A DNA stretch of 64,000 bases from CANNDT01 sp945876205 (GCA_947503365.1 CANNDT010000012.1:1-64000), one strand, 5' to 3'. Shown: positions 1 to 8,516, counted from the first letter of the stretch. Notes: generated from the sequence alone by a model not told the origin. Made by a program: numbers and translations.

Positions 1-200
1 CCAGGGCCGACGAGATCGTGGTGCCCGTGCAGGTCAACGGCAAGGTGCGCGCCCGGCTCACGGTCGCGGCGGAGACGTCCGAATCAGACCTCGAGAGGCT
101 GGCGCTGGCCGACCCTGGGGTTGCGGCGCACACGGCGGGGAAGACGGTGAAGAAGGTGGTCGTGGCGAAGGGAAGACTGGTGTCGATTGTCGTTCAGTAG
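1..200 (+). CDS. leuS: Leucyl-tRNA synthetase, C-terminal end (partial)
   Basis: This is the last 65 codons of a gene that begins left of the window; the reading frame starts at base 3 and stops at 198-200. The residues VPVQVNGKVRARLTV followed by an alpha-helical tail ending in VKKVVVAKGRLVSIVVQ match the C-terminal domain of bacterial class I leucyl-tRNA synthetase, which charges tRNA-Leu in the cytoplasm. The stop overlaps the start of lptE by 14 bases, the usual leuS-lptE arrangement, which supports the call. Nothing about the catalytic core can be checked here. Confidence 0.93.
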   Translation, partial: RADEIVVPVQVNGKVRARLTVAAETSESDLERLALADPGVAAHTAGKTVKKVVVAKGRLVSIVVQ

Positions 201-732
201 GATCGCCGCCTCGGTCACCCTCGTCGTGCTGGCGCTGGCCTCGTCTGGTTGCGGCTATGCACTCGCGGGCCGCGGCTCATTCCTGCCTGACTACATCCGC
301 GTCGTCGGCATCCCGCAATTGCTGAACCAGAGCACGTTCTTCCAGGTGGAGCAGGTGCTCACCGAAAAGATCCGCAACGAGTTCATCGGCCGCGGCAAGT
401 ATGCGGTCATCCCCGAGACCGCTGGAGCGGACGCCGTCGTCAGCGGCGTCGTGACCTCGATGACCGTGCAGCCGATCAGCTTCACTCCAGAGCAGTTTGC
501 CTCGCGGTATCTGATCACGCTGACGATGCGGGTGGAGTTTATCGACGCGAGGACGACGCAGGTGCTCTGGTCGAATCCGTCGCTCACGTTTCGCGAGGAA
601 TACGAGTTGAGCACCCGGAGTAACGTGGCGCTCGAAGGCGCTGAGTTCCTCACGCAGGAACGCAGTTCGTTCGACCGCATCTCGAGCGACGTCGCCCGGA
701 CGGTCGTCACCGCCATTCTCGAAGCGTTCTAA
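187..732 (+). CDS. lptE: LPS-assembly lipoprotein LptE
   Basis: The 181-residue product begins with a hydrophobic signal segment and a lipoprotein-type cysteine at residue 22 (SSGCGYALAG). The body has the LptE pattern GIPQLLN near residue 41 and a beta-rich core with LTMRVEFID and VLWSNPSLTFREEYEL. LptE is the outer-membrane lipoprotein that plugs the LptD barrel during lipopolysaccharide export. The start is TTG at 187, inside leuS in another frame, so the two genes are probably translationally coupled. In many bacteria the next gene is holA; here holA is found only at 63552, so this is the left border of a large insertion. Confidence 0.9.
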   Translation: MSFSRIAASVTLVVLALASSGCGYALAGRGSFLPDYIRVVGIPQLLNQSTFFQVEQVLTEKIRNEFIGRGKYAVIPETAGADAVVSGVVTSMTVQPISFTPEQFASRYLITLTMRVEFIDARTTQVLWSNPSLTFREEYELSTRSNVALEGAEFLTQERSSFDRISSDVARTVVTAILEAF

Positions 733-753
733 CCAGGTCAGGCAGGAGATCAC

Positions 754-985
754 ATGCGATCACTGGCCAGGGGCATCGTCGCGATGTTCGCGGTCATTGG
801 CGTCCTCGCCACGATTCACCGCGGTTCGTGGCCTCCAGGCCAGGGACGGCACGTGGAACATGGGCGAAGGCGGCCAGAGCTTCGCGTATGTGGACATGAA
901 GGAACAGCTCGGATTCACGATCGAAGTGGGCCGCGCGCCGCAGCAGCCGTCAGGTGCCGCGGCGCCCCGGGTGCCTGGCCGATGA
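754..985 (+). pseudogene. Broken secreted VOC (glyoxalase-like) gene
   Basis: An ATG at 754, with AGGAG about 7 bases upstream, opens a signal-peptide-like segment (MRSLARGIVAMFAVIGVLA). The reading then fails within about 25 codons. From about 830 a different frame encodes GTWNMGEGGQSFAYVDMKE and LGFTIEVGRAP, which looks like the C-terminal strand and helix of a vicinal-oxygen-chelate domain, and stops at 983-985. The middle of the domain is missing. An intact secreted VOC gene with a similar leader is present at 21606-22106. The reading as a deleted and frameshifted VOC gene is inference from these two pieces; the family call for the tail is moderate. Confidence 0.55.
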
Positions 986-995
986 TGCGCGCGAC

Positions 996-1397
996 CTAGT
1001 CGACGACCTCGCTAGCCTTCGTGCCCCAGCCGAAGCCATCGCTCGGACGGCGGAGGCTGACCATGCGAACCCGGTGATCCGCGGCGTTGCGGCCGGGGCT
1101 GCCCGTGATGATGACGTGGTCGCCGACCTTCAGCGTTTCCCTGGTCACGCCCTGGCCGCCAAGCTGCCCGGCGCCACCCCACTCCACGGCGTATCGCACT
1201 ATCGAACCGTCCTTCTCTTTCACGTTCACGTGCACGAAGGAGTGCGGGTTGCGGAAGAGAAACTGAGCCAGTTCTCCTTCAATCGTCATCGACTGGTCCT
1301 CCAGATACGTCGCCGCGAAGGAGTGGTGGGCGAACGCGCGCGTGCCGGACGCGAGCGCTCCGGCTGCGAGCAAGACAACGAGCAAACAACGTTTCAT
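996..1397 (-). CDS. DUF6152 family secreted protein
   Basis: The product has 133 residues. A signal peptide (MKRCLLVVLLAAGALASGTRAFA) is followed directly by HHSFAATYL, so the predicted mature protein starts with two histidines. The body has the family core of strands with a NPH motif (FRNPHSFVHVNV), a conserved W near EWGG, and the late LKVGDHVIITG segment. DUF6152 proteins are common in Acidobacteriota and have no established role. The ATG at 1397 has AAAGGA 7 bases upstream; an upstream in-frame start at 1526 would add a non-signal leader and is rejected. A promoter with a partial operator lies at 1497-1542. It is one of five paralogs in the window. Confidence 0.85.
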   Translation of the reverse strand: MKRCLLVVLLAAGALASGTRAFAHHSFAATYLEDQSMTIEGELAQFLFRNPHSFVHVNVKEKDGSIVRYAVEWGGAGQLGGQGVTRETLKVGDHVIITGSPGRNAADHRVRMVSLRRPSDGFGWGTKASEVVD

Positions 1398-1496
1398 TGT
1401 GCGTCCTTTTCTGGGATCGGGTAAGGGGGACGAGGCGGACATTCGTCGCCTCGGGTGCTCCCCTCCGGTTGCGGGTGATGCCAAATTGCCCAGGAG

Positions 1497-1542
1497 ATTA
1501 CACCGCTCGTGCCCGGCAACGGGCAATACCGGAAATCAGTTA
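1497..1542 (-). promoter_or_regulatory. Promoter with 7-2-7 operator, upstream of DUF6152 gene
   Basis: Read on the minus strand, an inverted repeat TAACTGA-TT-TCCGGTA (1542 to 1527) abuts a -35-like TTGCCC (1526-1521). After 18 bases comes TGTAAT (1502-1497), about 100 bases before the DUF6152 start. The right half matches the other copies in the window exactly and the left half is degenerate. The assignment rests on this recurring layout, not on any transcript evidence. Confidence 0.55.
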
Positions 1543-1613
1543 GGGGATGGGACGGTATGCGGACGAGTGCGTCGCGGTGAGCCTGCGCTCACCGCGACGC
1601 GGTGTTGCGGACG

Positions 1614-2483
1614 CTACTTCTTGAAGCTGGTGTCGCCGACGTTACCAGACTTGCCGACCTTCTCGTAGTGTGCGTAGTTGTCGCGGACCGAGCAGACCCA
1701 CATGTAGCGCATGAAACCGGTTGTGGACTTGGTGAAGTTCCTGCGACCCGGCCACGGCTTCGTGTAGGCGCCAGGGTCATCCACCGTGATGTCGAGCTGG
1801 ATGGTCTTGTCGTCGACCTTCCTATAGCGCTCGATGAAGTGGAGCCGCTCCGTGTGCGGATGACCGAGCTGATCGAGCCACGACCGGTCGTTGACGCCGA
1901 TCGTGTCGATTACCAGGGTGTCATCGTTCTCGTACCAGCCGACCGAATGCCCCCAATACTGCGGATCCGGGTCTTCCGGGTGCTTCGCATTCAGCCACAC
2001 GACCCGAAACGCCGGGCCGAGCTCGTGAAGCATGTACACGGCCTCAGGCGTCTGCACGAACCGGGTCTTCGCCGGGTACATGTAGATACGCCCGAGTCCG
2101 AGCGGCTCGCAGGTGTGGATGTTCGGATCGGTCGTGCGCTCGAACGCCGCATCCGGACCCGTGGGCGGAAACTGCTTCATGGTGTATTCGAGCGCCCACG
2201 GCTGGTACGGAATGTCCGGTTCCTTGCCGCGCATCCGCCCCCCGGGGTCGGCGGCGCTGAGGCTTTGGCCGATCCCGCCGAGTCCGATCGCCCAGTCACC
2301 GGACAGATCCGGCACCTTGGACGGCTTCAGACTGGCTGGCGGGCCGGGCGGCAGGAAGTAATCGAGCGTATAGACGTCCATCGGCGGCTTGGGCGGATCT
2401 GCCGCCTGGGCCCCCAATGCCACCGCCGTACATGCCATGCCGATCGCAGCGAGCGCTGCAATTGTGACCGAGTGAATTCTCAT
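1614..2483 (-). CDS. Secreted DLSGxW-family protein, unknown function
   Basis: The 289-residue product has a signal peptide ending near AQA and then PDLSGDWAIG, RGKEPDIPYQPWALEYTMKQ, TCEPLGLGRIYMYPAKTRF, WGHSVGWYENDDTLVID and VDDPGAYTKPW, with a C-terminal VCSVRDNYAHYEKVG. The same ordered motifs occur in four other complete genes here (17847, 25921, 45006, 54880), and a looser version in four more (7714, 8517, 53025, 53837). It is a recurrent Acidobacteriota family; I know of no assigned function. It sits 36 bases after the DUF6152 gene at 2520-2939 on the same strand and is probably co-transcribed from the promoter at 2982-3009. Conserved polar residues and two cysteines suggest a periplasmic fold. 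Confidence 0.75.
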   Translation of the reverse strand: MRIHSVTIAALAAIGMACTAVALGAQAADPPKPPMDVYTLDYFLPPGPPASLKPSKVPDLSGDWAIGLGGIGQSLSAADPGGRMRGKEPDIPYQPWALEYTMKQFPPTGPDAAFERTTDPNIHTCEPLGLGRIYMYPAKTRFVQTPEAVYMLHELGPAFRVVWLNAKHPEDPDPQYWGHSVGWYENDDTLVIDTIGVNDRSWLDQLGHPHTERLHFIERYRKVDDKTIQLDITVDDPGAYTKPWPGRRNFTKSTTGFMRYMWVCSVRDNYAHYEKVGKSGNVGDTSFKK

Positions 2484-2519
2484 TCCCGGATCCTCGATGC
2501 CCCGCGGGGCAATGCGTGA

Positions 2520-2939
2520 TTACTGGCCGCCGCGACCACCAGCGGGAGCGCCACCAATGGGACCAGACGTGGTCAGTTCCTTGCCGTCGGCCAGGACGAT
2601 CTTCTGGATGTTGCCGACCGTCGCGCCGTTCTTCGCCGCGAAGATGTGCACGGTCACCACGTCACCCGGCTTCAACGACCGGCGGGTCCATCCGCGCTCG
2701 AGCATGACGCCGGCGGGCTCGGTCGATCCCACCCAGTGCTGCATCTCGCCCTTCTCGCTCTTGGCGTCGAAGTAGATCTGATTGTGGGGGGTGCCCCATT
2801 CAAACTTCGTGATCGTGGCATCCTTCAACACGACTGCCTTGGTGGTGTCGTACAGGTTGCCCCCATGGTGCGCGAGGCCCACACCCGGAGCGCACAGAAG
2901 CCCCGCGGCGACAGCCAGCATGAACAGGTTGCTCTTCAT
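2520..2939 (-). CDS. DUF6152 family secreted protein
   Basis: The 139-residue protein has a signal peptide (MKSNLFMLAVAAGLLCAPGVGLA) followed immediately by HHGGNLYD, giving a mature N-terminal His-His. The core holds FEWGTPHNQIYFDA (the NPH position is TPH here), GWTRRSLKPGDVVTVHIF and a glycine-rich tail. The start at 2939 is supported by GGAGGAA 8 bases upstream. It is the first gene of a minus-strand operon with the DLSGxW gene at 1614-2483, transcribed from a good promoter at 2982-3009. That promoter is divergent from the DUF6152 gene at 3114, with a shared operator between them. Function unknown. Confidence 0.85.
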   Translation of the reverse strand: MKSNLFMLAVAAGLLCAPGVGLAHHGGNLYDTTKAVVLKDATITKFEWGTPHNQIYFDAKSEKGEMQHWVGSTEPAGVMLERGWTRRSLKPGDVVTVHIFAAKNGATVGNIQKIVLADGKELTTSGPIGGAPAGGRGGQ

Positions 2940-2981
2940 CTGAAATTCCTCCAACCGAGTACGGAAACAGCCGACGAACCC

Positions 2982-3009
2982 TTTTTAGCAGGTTGCCAAC
3001 GATTGTCAA
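2982..3009 (-). promoter_or_regulatory. Sigma-70-like promoter for the 2939-1614 operon
   Basis: On the minus strand TTGACA (3009-3004) is followed after 16 bases by TAAAAA (2987-2982), about 43 bases before the DUF6152 ATG. The -35 element is a perfect consensus match. The operator at 3026-3041 lies just upstream, so one site could serve both divergent promoters. Confidence 0.6.
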
Positions 3010-3025
3010 GAAATGACTGGGGTGA

Positions 3026-3071
3026 TACCAGAATTCCGGTATTGTTCGCGGTGATGGCGAGCCCGCCTAAT
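3026..3071 (+). promoter_or_regulatory. Promoter with 7-2-7 operator (divergent intergenic region)
   Basis: The inverted repeat TACCAGA-AT-TCCGGTA occupies 3026-3041 and directly abuts TTGTTC (3042-3047). CCTAAT follows at 3066-3071 after an 18-base spacer, 43 bases before the DUF6152 ATG at 3114. The centre of the repeat is about 44 bases upstream of the expected transcript start, the position typical of an activator touching sigma region 4. It also lies 16 bases upstream of the opposing promoter. Confidence 0.65.
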
Positions 3072-3113
3072 CGTCTCGCTCCCCACACGCGAACGTCTCA
3101 GGAGGTCAGAGTC

Positions 3114-3515
3114 ATGCCACGAATGGATTGGGTCCTGCGTGTGTGCCTGCTGGTCGTGCTCAGCGCAGGAGCCGTCGACGGGCATCACTCGTTTTTTGGT
3201 GAGTTCGATATTCACCAGCCGCTCACCGTCACCGGCACCGTCACGAAGGTGGAATGGGCGAACCCTCATATTCATTTCGTTGTCGACGTGATGGCGCGTA
3301 GTGGCAAGGTGACGACCTGGACATTTTCTGGCGACGGAGCAACCGTGCTCGCCCGGCGCGGCGTGACGGAGGCCACGTTCAAAGTCGGCGACGTGATCAA
3401 GGTCGATGGCTATCGCGCGCTCGACGGGTCGTTCCATGCGGCCGCGGGCGCCATCACGTTGGCGAACCGGAAGCGCGTATTCGTGGGGCCTCTACAGGAA
3501 CCCACGCCGATATAG
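3114..3515 (+). CDS. DUF6152 family secreted protein
   Basis: The 133-residue product has a signal peptide ending AVDG and then HHSFFGEFD, so the mature N-terminus is His-His as in the other four copies. The family core is clear: GTVTKVEWANPHIHFVVDV, then a tryptophan-containing TTWTFSGDG, and ATFKVGDVIKVDGYRAL. The ATG at 3114 has AGGAGGT 7 bases upstream; a longer in-frame reading from 2646 overlaps the opposite-strand gene and lacks a signal peptide, so it is rejected. The gene stands alone between the divergent promoter at 3026-3071 and the promoter for the receptor cassette at 3618. Function unknown. Confidence 0.85.
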   Translation: MPRMDWVLRVCLLVVLSAGAVDGHHSFFGEFDIHQPLTVTGTVTKVEWANPHIHFVVDVMARSGKVTTWTFSGDGATVLARRGVTEATFKVGDVIKVDGYRALDGSFHAAAGAITLANRKRVFVGPLQEPTPI

Positions 3516-3617
3516 CGATTGCCACCAGCAAGGCAACGGCTCTAAGATTCATCGGAATCGCCTCAGAAGATTGGGGGATTTTGGCCCAGCACCGCGCAAG
3601 GAGGGGCTGGCTCGGCC

Positions 3618-3662
3618 TACCTGAATTTGGGTATTGACGCGTGTGTCGGGTCCGCGTCTGAT
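3618..3662 (+). promoter_or_regulatory. Promoter with 7-2-7 operator, upstream of receptor cassette I
   Basis: TACCTGA-AT-TTGGGTA (3618-3633) abuts TTGACG (3634-3639), followed after 17 bases by TCTGAT (3657-3662). The receptor ATG is at 3706. The right half-site differs from consensus at two positions. Same geometry as the copies at 14417, 44309 and 48717. Confidence 0.6.
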
Positions 3663-3705
3663 CGCGCCTCGTCCAGATCGCCCTACAGCTCGAAGGAGTG
3701 AAGCA

Positions 3706-6672
3706 ATGATGAGATGTGTCCGGGTCCTGCCGTTCTTAGCCGGCGTGGTGCTGCTGCCGGCGGCGGTCTTCGCGCAGGCGACTATCACAGGCGTGGTCAA
3801 GGACGCATCCGGCGCGGTGCTGCCGGGTGTCACAGTGGAGGCGTCGAGCCCCGCGCTGATTGAAAAGGTACGGTCGGTCACCACTGATGCGAGCGGCCAG
3901 TACCGCGTCGTCGATTTGCGGCCGGGGACGTATACCGTCGTGTTCACGCTTCCCGGGTTCAGCACCGTGAAGCGCGAGGGCCTGGCGCTGAGCGGCAATT
4001 TCACCACCACCGTGAACGCCGACCTCCGGGTCGGCGCCCTCGAAGAGACCATCACCGTGACGGGCGAGGCCCCGGTGGTCGACGTCGAGAGCACGCGGCA
4101 GCAGCAGACAATCGACGCCAGGACGATTGCGGCGACGCCCTCGGGCAATCGGTACCAGAACCTCATCGCGCTCGTGCCTGGCATGGTCGCGTCAGGGACG
4201 CAGGATGTGGGCGGCACCCGCGGAGACTCTCCGACGGACGTCTCCATTCATGGCGGCTCGATCAACGACGGCCGCCTGCGAATCGACGGCGGCAACGTGG
4301 CGGTGTTCGCGAAACAAGGCGGGCACGACAACATGTTCGTGGTCGATTCGATCAACGCCCAGGAAGTAGTGGTTTCGACCTCCGGCGGTCTGGGTGAGGC
4401 CGAAACGGCGGGCGTGTCCATGAACATCATTCCGCGCGAGGGCGGGAACACATTCTCAGGACAGATGTTCGGCACCGGCACGAGCAGCGCGCTTCAGGGC
4501 GACAACTTCACGCCAGAGCTGCAGAGCCGGGGCCTGCGCGCCGGCAACAGGGTCGACAAGCTCTGGGACGTGTCCACGGGACTCGGCGGCCCGCTCCGGC
4601 GGGACAAAGTGTGGTTCTTTGCGACCGCCCGGTCCAACGGATACCGCAACACCGTGCCCGGCATCTTCGTCAACAAGAACGCCTACAATCCGAGTGCCTG
4701 GACGTACGACCCGGACCTGAGCAAGCAGATTCTCGTGGACGGGACGTGGCGGATGGCGGCCCTCCGGACGACGTGGCAGATGTCCCAGCGGAACAAGTTC
4801 ATTCTGTACTGGGACGAGCAGAACCAGTGCCGGCGGTGCTTTGGCGGCAACGAATTGGGCACGGAGACGCTCGAGGGCACCGGCCGGCTTCCCGCGAGCC
4901 CAAGCCGGATCTTTCAAGTCGGGTGGAAATCGCCGATGAGCCCCAAGCTGCTCGCTGAGGCCCAGGTGAGCACGGCCGTCCTGCGCTGGGGACAGCAGCG
5001 TCGCGACGAGGAGCCCGCAACCGGGCCCGGCAGCGGTCTGATTCGTGTAACGGAGCAGGCCGGCAGTATTCCGGGGCTGAGCTACCGGGCGCACAACTTC
5101 GCGAGCAACCCCGCCCTTGCCGTCCACTTCGGCGGCAGCCTCACGTATGTGACGGGGACCCACAACATGAAAATCGGGTTCCTGAGGGACCATGGCTTCT
5201 GGGGGACCTACCAGTGGGCGAATCAGAATCTCAACTACCGGTTCCGGGACGGCGTGCCGAACCAGCTCACGCAGTACCTCTGGCCCCTGGAGACCCAGGT
5301 GGATTTCGATCCCCTCGCCTTCTTTGCGCAGGATGCGTGGAGCATCAAGCGGCTGTCGCTCCAGTGGGGCGTCCGATACGAGAACTACCGGTCGAGCATT
5401 CCGGAGCACAGGGCCGCGGCGTTCGAGCGCACGTTGATGCTGCCTGCCGAGGACGGCGCCAATTTTCATGACATCACGCCACGCCTTGGCGCGGCGTACG
5501 ACGTGTTTGGGAATGGGAAGACGGCAATCAAGGTGTCCCTTGGCAAGTATCCGATCGCGCAGGATGGCGGATCGAGCGTCTTCGCGCTGGCCATGGGGCG
5601 GATCGGTCGCATTGCAACGACGACCACGCGGACGTGGACCGATGCGAATCGGAACTTCGTCGCGGATTGCGACCTCAGTAGCCCGGCCGCCAACGGCGAG
5701 TGCGCGGCGATGGCGAACCAGCGATTCGGCACCGACCAGGTGCAAGCCAACTATGACCCGGCGATCACCCATGGGTGGGGGGTGCGGCCCTACAACTGGG
5801 AATTCTCGACGTCGATTCAGCACGAGCTCGTCCCACGGGTGGCGGTGACCCTCGGCTACTTCCGCCGCTCGTACGGGAACTTCGTCGTCACGGACAACCT
5901 CGCGGTGAGCCCCGCCGACTTCAGCCGGTACAGCGTCACGGCCACGGACCCGCGCTTGCCGGGCGGTGGCGTCACGCTCACCGACCTGTACGATGTCACG
6001 CCCACGAAGTTCGGGCTCGTGGACAACTTCATTACCTCCGCGAAGAAGTTCGGAGACTATATTCAGCAGTACAACGGCGTGGATGCCACGCTGGCCGCGC
6101 GGATGGAGAACGGCCTTACCCTCCAGGGCGGTTTGAGCACCGGGAAGATGCTGATCGACACCTGCGACGTGACGCCGAAGATCGACAACCCGAGCAAGCT
6201 GTACTGCCGCCAGTCGTTCGGAACGGTGGCGGACAACGCCGGCCGCATCGTCGGGCCCACGCAGTTGAAGTTCCTGACGACCTACACGATTCCCCGCGTG
6301 GACGTGCAACTCGGTGGGACGTTCCAGTCCGTGCCCGGAGAGAGCATCGCGGCCAACTATGTGGTCTCCAATGCCTTGGTCCAGCCGTCGCTCGGGCGGC
6401 CGCTGGCCGGAGGCGCCCCGAACGTCACCGTGAACCTGATGGAGCCGGGCTCGGCGTATAGCGACCGGATCAATCAGGTTGACCTGCGCATGGCCAAGGC
6501 GATCACCTTCGGGGGCAGGCGGCTGCAGGTCAGCGCCGACATCTTCAACGTGCTCAACGCCAACCCGGTACAGCGGCAGAACATGACGTTTCAACCCGGC
6601 GGATCCTGGCAGATCCCCACGTTGATTCTCGACGCCCGGTTGATCAAGTTTACGGCGCAACTGAACTTCTAG
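3706..6672 (+). CDS. TonB-dependent receptor, Oar-like (receptor 1)
   Basis: The 988-residue outer-membrane protein has a signal peptide to about residue 24. A carboxypeptidase-regulatory-like beta-sandwich follows at about 25-108 (ITGVVKDASGAVLPGVTVEA, GQYRVVDLRPGTYTVVFTLPGF). Then come a plug-like region at about 115-230 (ITVTGEAPVVDVES) and a long barrel ending in a C-terminal phenylalanine. Such receptors import large or scarce substrates with TonB; the substrate is not visible from sequence. The start at 3706 has AAGGAG 7 bases upstream, and a second ATG follows directly. A loop at 5641-5703 carries DANRNF and two cysteines (CDL...NGEC) also seen in receptors 3 and 4. It heads cassette I (receptor, MBL-fold, two secreted proteins), duplicated at 48.8-54.9 kb. 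Confidence 0.88.
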   Translation: MMRCVRVLPFLAGVVLLPAAVFAQATITGVVKDASGAVLPGVTVEASSPALIEKVRSVTTDASGQYRVVDLRPGTYTVVFTLPGFSTVKREGLALSGNFTTTVNADLRVGALEETITVTGEAPVVDVESTRQQQTIDARTIAATPSGNRYQNLIALVPGMVASGTQDVGGTRGDSPTDVSIHGGSINDGRLRIDGGNVAVFAKQGGHDNMFVVDSINAQEVVVSTSGGLGEAETAGVSMNIIPREGGNTFSGQMFGTGTSSALQGDNFTPELQSRGLRAGNRVDKLWDVSTGLGGPLRRDKVWFFATARSNGYRNTVPGIFVNKNAYNPSAWTYDPDLSKQILVDGTWRMAALRTTWQMSQRNKFILYWDEQNQCRRCFGGNELGTETLEGTGRLPASPSRIFQVGWKSPMSPKLLAEAQVSTAVLRWGQQRRDEEPATGPGSGLIRVTEQAGSIPGLSYRAHNFASNPALAVHFGGSLTYVTGTHNMKIGFLRDHGFWGTYQWANQNLNYRFRDGVPNQLTQYLWPLETQVDFDPLAFFAQDAWSIKRLSLQWGVRYENYRSSIPEHRAAAFERTLMLPAEDGANFHDITPRLGAAYDVFGNGKTAIKVSLGKYPIAQDGGSSVFALAMGRIGRIATTTTRTWTDANRNFVADCDLSSPAANGECAAMANQRFGTDQVQANYDPAITHGWGVRPYNWEFSTSIQHELVPRVAVTLGYFRRSYGNFVVTDNLAVSPADFSRYSVTATDPRLPGGGVTLTDLYDVTPTKFGLVDNFITSAKKFGDYIQQYNGVDATLAARMENGLTLQGGLSTGKMLIDTCDVTPKIDNPSKLYCRQSFGTVADNAGRIVGPTQLKFLTTYTIPRVDVQLGGTFQSVPGESIAANYVVSNALVQPSLGRPLAGGAPNVTVNLMEPGSAYSDRINQVDLRMAKAITFGGRRLQVSADIFNVLNANPVQRQNMTFQPGGSWQIPTLILDARLIKFTAQLNF

Positions 6673-6695
6673 CACCGAACGCAGGCTCAACCGAC

Positions 6696-7712
6696 ATGTA
6701 CACGACGACGTGCCCATACCATCGTGCGAAGGCGGTGAGCCTCTGGCTCGCCGCCCTCCTCGTGCTCGCGGGCGGCCAATGGGCGCCCCGAGTCGACGCG
6801 CGGCAGGTGCCGAGCGCACCAGGAGCCCTCGAGACGATAGAGGTGCGCCCCAACTTCTACGTCATCGTCGGCGCCGGCGGCAATATCGCCGTGCAGGTCG
6901 GTCCTGACGGCGCCATCGTCGTCGACAGCGGCTCGGCCGCCATGGCCGATCAGGTCCTGGCGGCAATCAAGAAGCTCAGTCCGAAGCCGATTCGCTACAT
7001 CTTCAACACGAGCGCCGACGCCGACCATGTCGGCGGCAATGAAAAGCTGGCCGCGGCCGGCCTGTCGTACAACAACAACGCGCAATTCGTCGGCGGGCCG
7101 TCCGCCGAGGTGGTGGCCCGCGAGGAGGTCCTTCTGAGGATGGGCGCGCCAACCGGCCAGCAATCCGCATTTCCAGCGAGCGCGTGGCCGACCGAAACGT
7201 TCACGATGAACACGAAATCGATGTACGCCAACGGCGAGGGGATCCAGGCGATCCATCAGCCCGCGGCACACACCGACGGTGACAGCATCGTCTTCTTCCG
7301 CCGGGCGGATGTGATCGTGACGGGTGACCTCGTGGACTTGCGGCGCTTTCCGGTTATCGATCGCGACAAGGGCGGCAGCATTCAGGGCGAGATCGCCGCG
7401 CTCAACCGGCTCCTCGTGCTCGCCATTCCGGCCATGCCGCTCGTCTGGCAGGAGGATCGCACCGTGCTGGTGCCCGGGCACGGGCGGCTCATGGATCACG
7501 CGGAGTTGACGGAGTACCGTGACATGGTCGTCATCATTCGCGACGTGGTGCAGCACATGATCGACAAGGGGATGACGCTGCCGCAGATCAAGGCGGCCAA
7601 TCCCACCGAAGGCTTCCGCGCGCAGTACGGCTCCGACACCGGACCGTGGACCACTGACATGTTCGTGGAAGCGATTTATCAAGACCTCTCTGGCGCGGCG
7701 AAGAAGTCCTGA
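6696..7712 (+). CDS. Secreted MBL-fold protein with altered metal site (copy 1)
   Basis: The 338-residue product has a signal-like N-terminus and a metallo-beta-lactamase fold: GGNIAVQVGPDGAIVVDSG near residue 61, the metal loop near 104-115, HTDGDSIVFF at 192, TGD at 211 and PGHG at 260-263. The canonical HxHxDH motif reads SADADH (106-111), so both first histidines are replaced. D110, H111, H192, D211 and H262 remain. By class B3 numbering the second metal site is intact and the first is largely lost. It follows receptor 1 by 23 bases and ends one base before the next gene. The paralog at 51979 shows a different pattern of losses. Whether this is a hydrolase, a one-metal enzyme or a binding protein is open. 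Confidence 0.8.
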   Translation: MYTTTCPYHRAKAVSLWLAALLVLAGGQWAPRVDARQVPSAPGALETIEVRPNFYVIVGAGGNIAVQVGPDGAIVVDSGSAAMADQVLAAIKKLSPKPIRYIFNTSADADHVGGNEKLAAAGLSYNNNAQFVGGPSAEVVAREEVLLRMGAPTGQQSAFPASAWPTETFTMNTKSMYANGEGIQAIHQPAAHTDGDSIVFFRRADVIVTGDLVDLRRFPVIDRDKGGSIQGEIAALNRLLVLAIPAMPLVWQEDRTVLVPGHGRLMDHAELTEYRDMVVIIRDVVQHMIDKGMTLPQIKAANPTEGFRAQYGSDTGPWTTDMFVEAIYQDLSGAAKKS

Positions 7713-7713
7713 C

Positions 7714-8496
7714 ATGACGACGAAGCGACACACCTCCATCGTGACGACGGCGCTGCTGCTCGCGCTGTCGGGCGGCGTCGCCGCCCAGGGCGGCAGGGCA
7801 GCCGGCGCCGCGCCGGCGCCTCCGACGACCGCACGAACGGCTGCGCCCATCGATCTCACCGGCTACTGGGTCGCGATCATTTCAGAAGACTGGCGGTGGC
7901 GGATGGTCACGCCGGCCAGGGGCGACTATGCCAGCATCCCGCTGAACCCCGCTGGACAGCGGATCGCCGACGCCTGGGATCCTGCGAAGGATGAAGCCGC
8001 GGGTGAACAGTGCCGCGCCTACGGAGCACCCGGGCTCATGCGCGGGCCCACGCGGCTGCACGTCACGTGGCAGGACGACGAGACGCTGAAGGTGGAGGCC
8101 GACTACGGCATGCAGACACGCCTGCTCCAGTTTCGGACGCCTGCCGCGGCGGCTGCCGCCCGGCCGACGTGGCAGGGTCAGTCGGCGGCGCAGTGGGTGT
8201 TGCCCGCCGCCGGACGCGGAGGGGCGACCGGCCCGCGCTACGGCTCCATGAAGTCCGTGACCACGCGGCTGCGGCCGGGCTACTTGCGCAAGAACGGGGT
8301 GCCGTACAGCGCAAGTACGGTATTCACCGAATACTGGGACGCGCACAAGCTGCCGAATGGCGATCAGTACATGGTGGTGAGCAACGTGGTTGACGACCCG
8401 GCGAATCTGCAGATTCCGTGGGTCACGTCGTTGCACTTCAAGAAAGAACCGGACGGCAGCAAGTGGGATCCCACGCCGTGCTCGGCGAGGTTGTGA
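7714..8496 (+). CDS. Secreted protein, EDWRWRM family (copy 1)
   Basis: The 260-residue protein has a signal peptide to about residue 25, an alanine/proline-rich linker, then PIDLTGYWVAIISEDWRWRM, AWDPAKDEAAGEQCRAYG, a Gly-Leu-Met segment, YGMQTRLLQF, LRPGYLRKNGVPY and a C-terminal LHFKKEPDGSKWDPTPCSAR. The copy at 53025 shares every one of these blocks, including both cysteines, which may form a disulfide. The opening DLTGYW relates it loosely to the DLSGxW superfamily seen throughout the island. The start lies one base after the MBL stop and the 3' end overlaps the next frame, so it is part of a tight four-gene cassette. No function is known to me. Confidence 0.72.
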   Translation: MTTKRHTSIVTTALLLALSGGVAAQGGRAAGAAPAPPTTARTAAPIDLTGYWVAIISEDWRWRMVTPARGDYASIPLNPAGQRIADAWDPAKDEAAGEQCRAYGAPGLMRGPTRLHVTWQDDETLKVEADYGMQTRLLQFRTPAAAAAARPTWQGQSAAQWVLPAAGRGGATGPRYGSMKSVTTRLRPGYLRKNGVPYSASTVFTEYWDAHKLPNGDQYMVVSNVVDDPANLQIPWVTSLHFKKEPDGSKWDPTPCSARL

Positions 8497-8516
8497 TGGC
8501 CGTCAGGAGCCTCCGT

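Noticed and set aside
4456..6819. Open frame of 787 codons on the minus strand opposite receptor 1
   Set aside because: Antisense shadow with no domain features; the plus-strand receptor is well supported.
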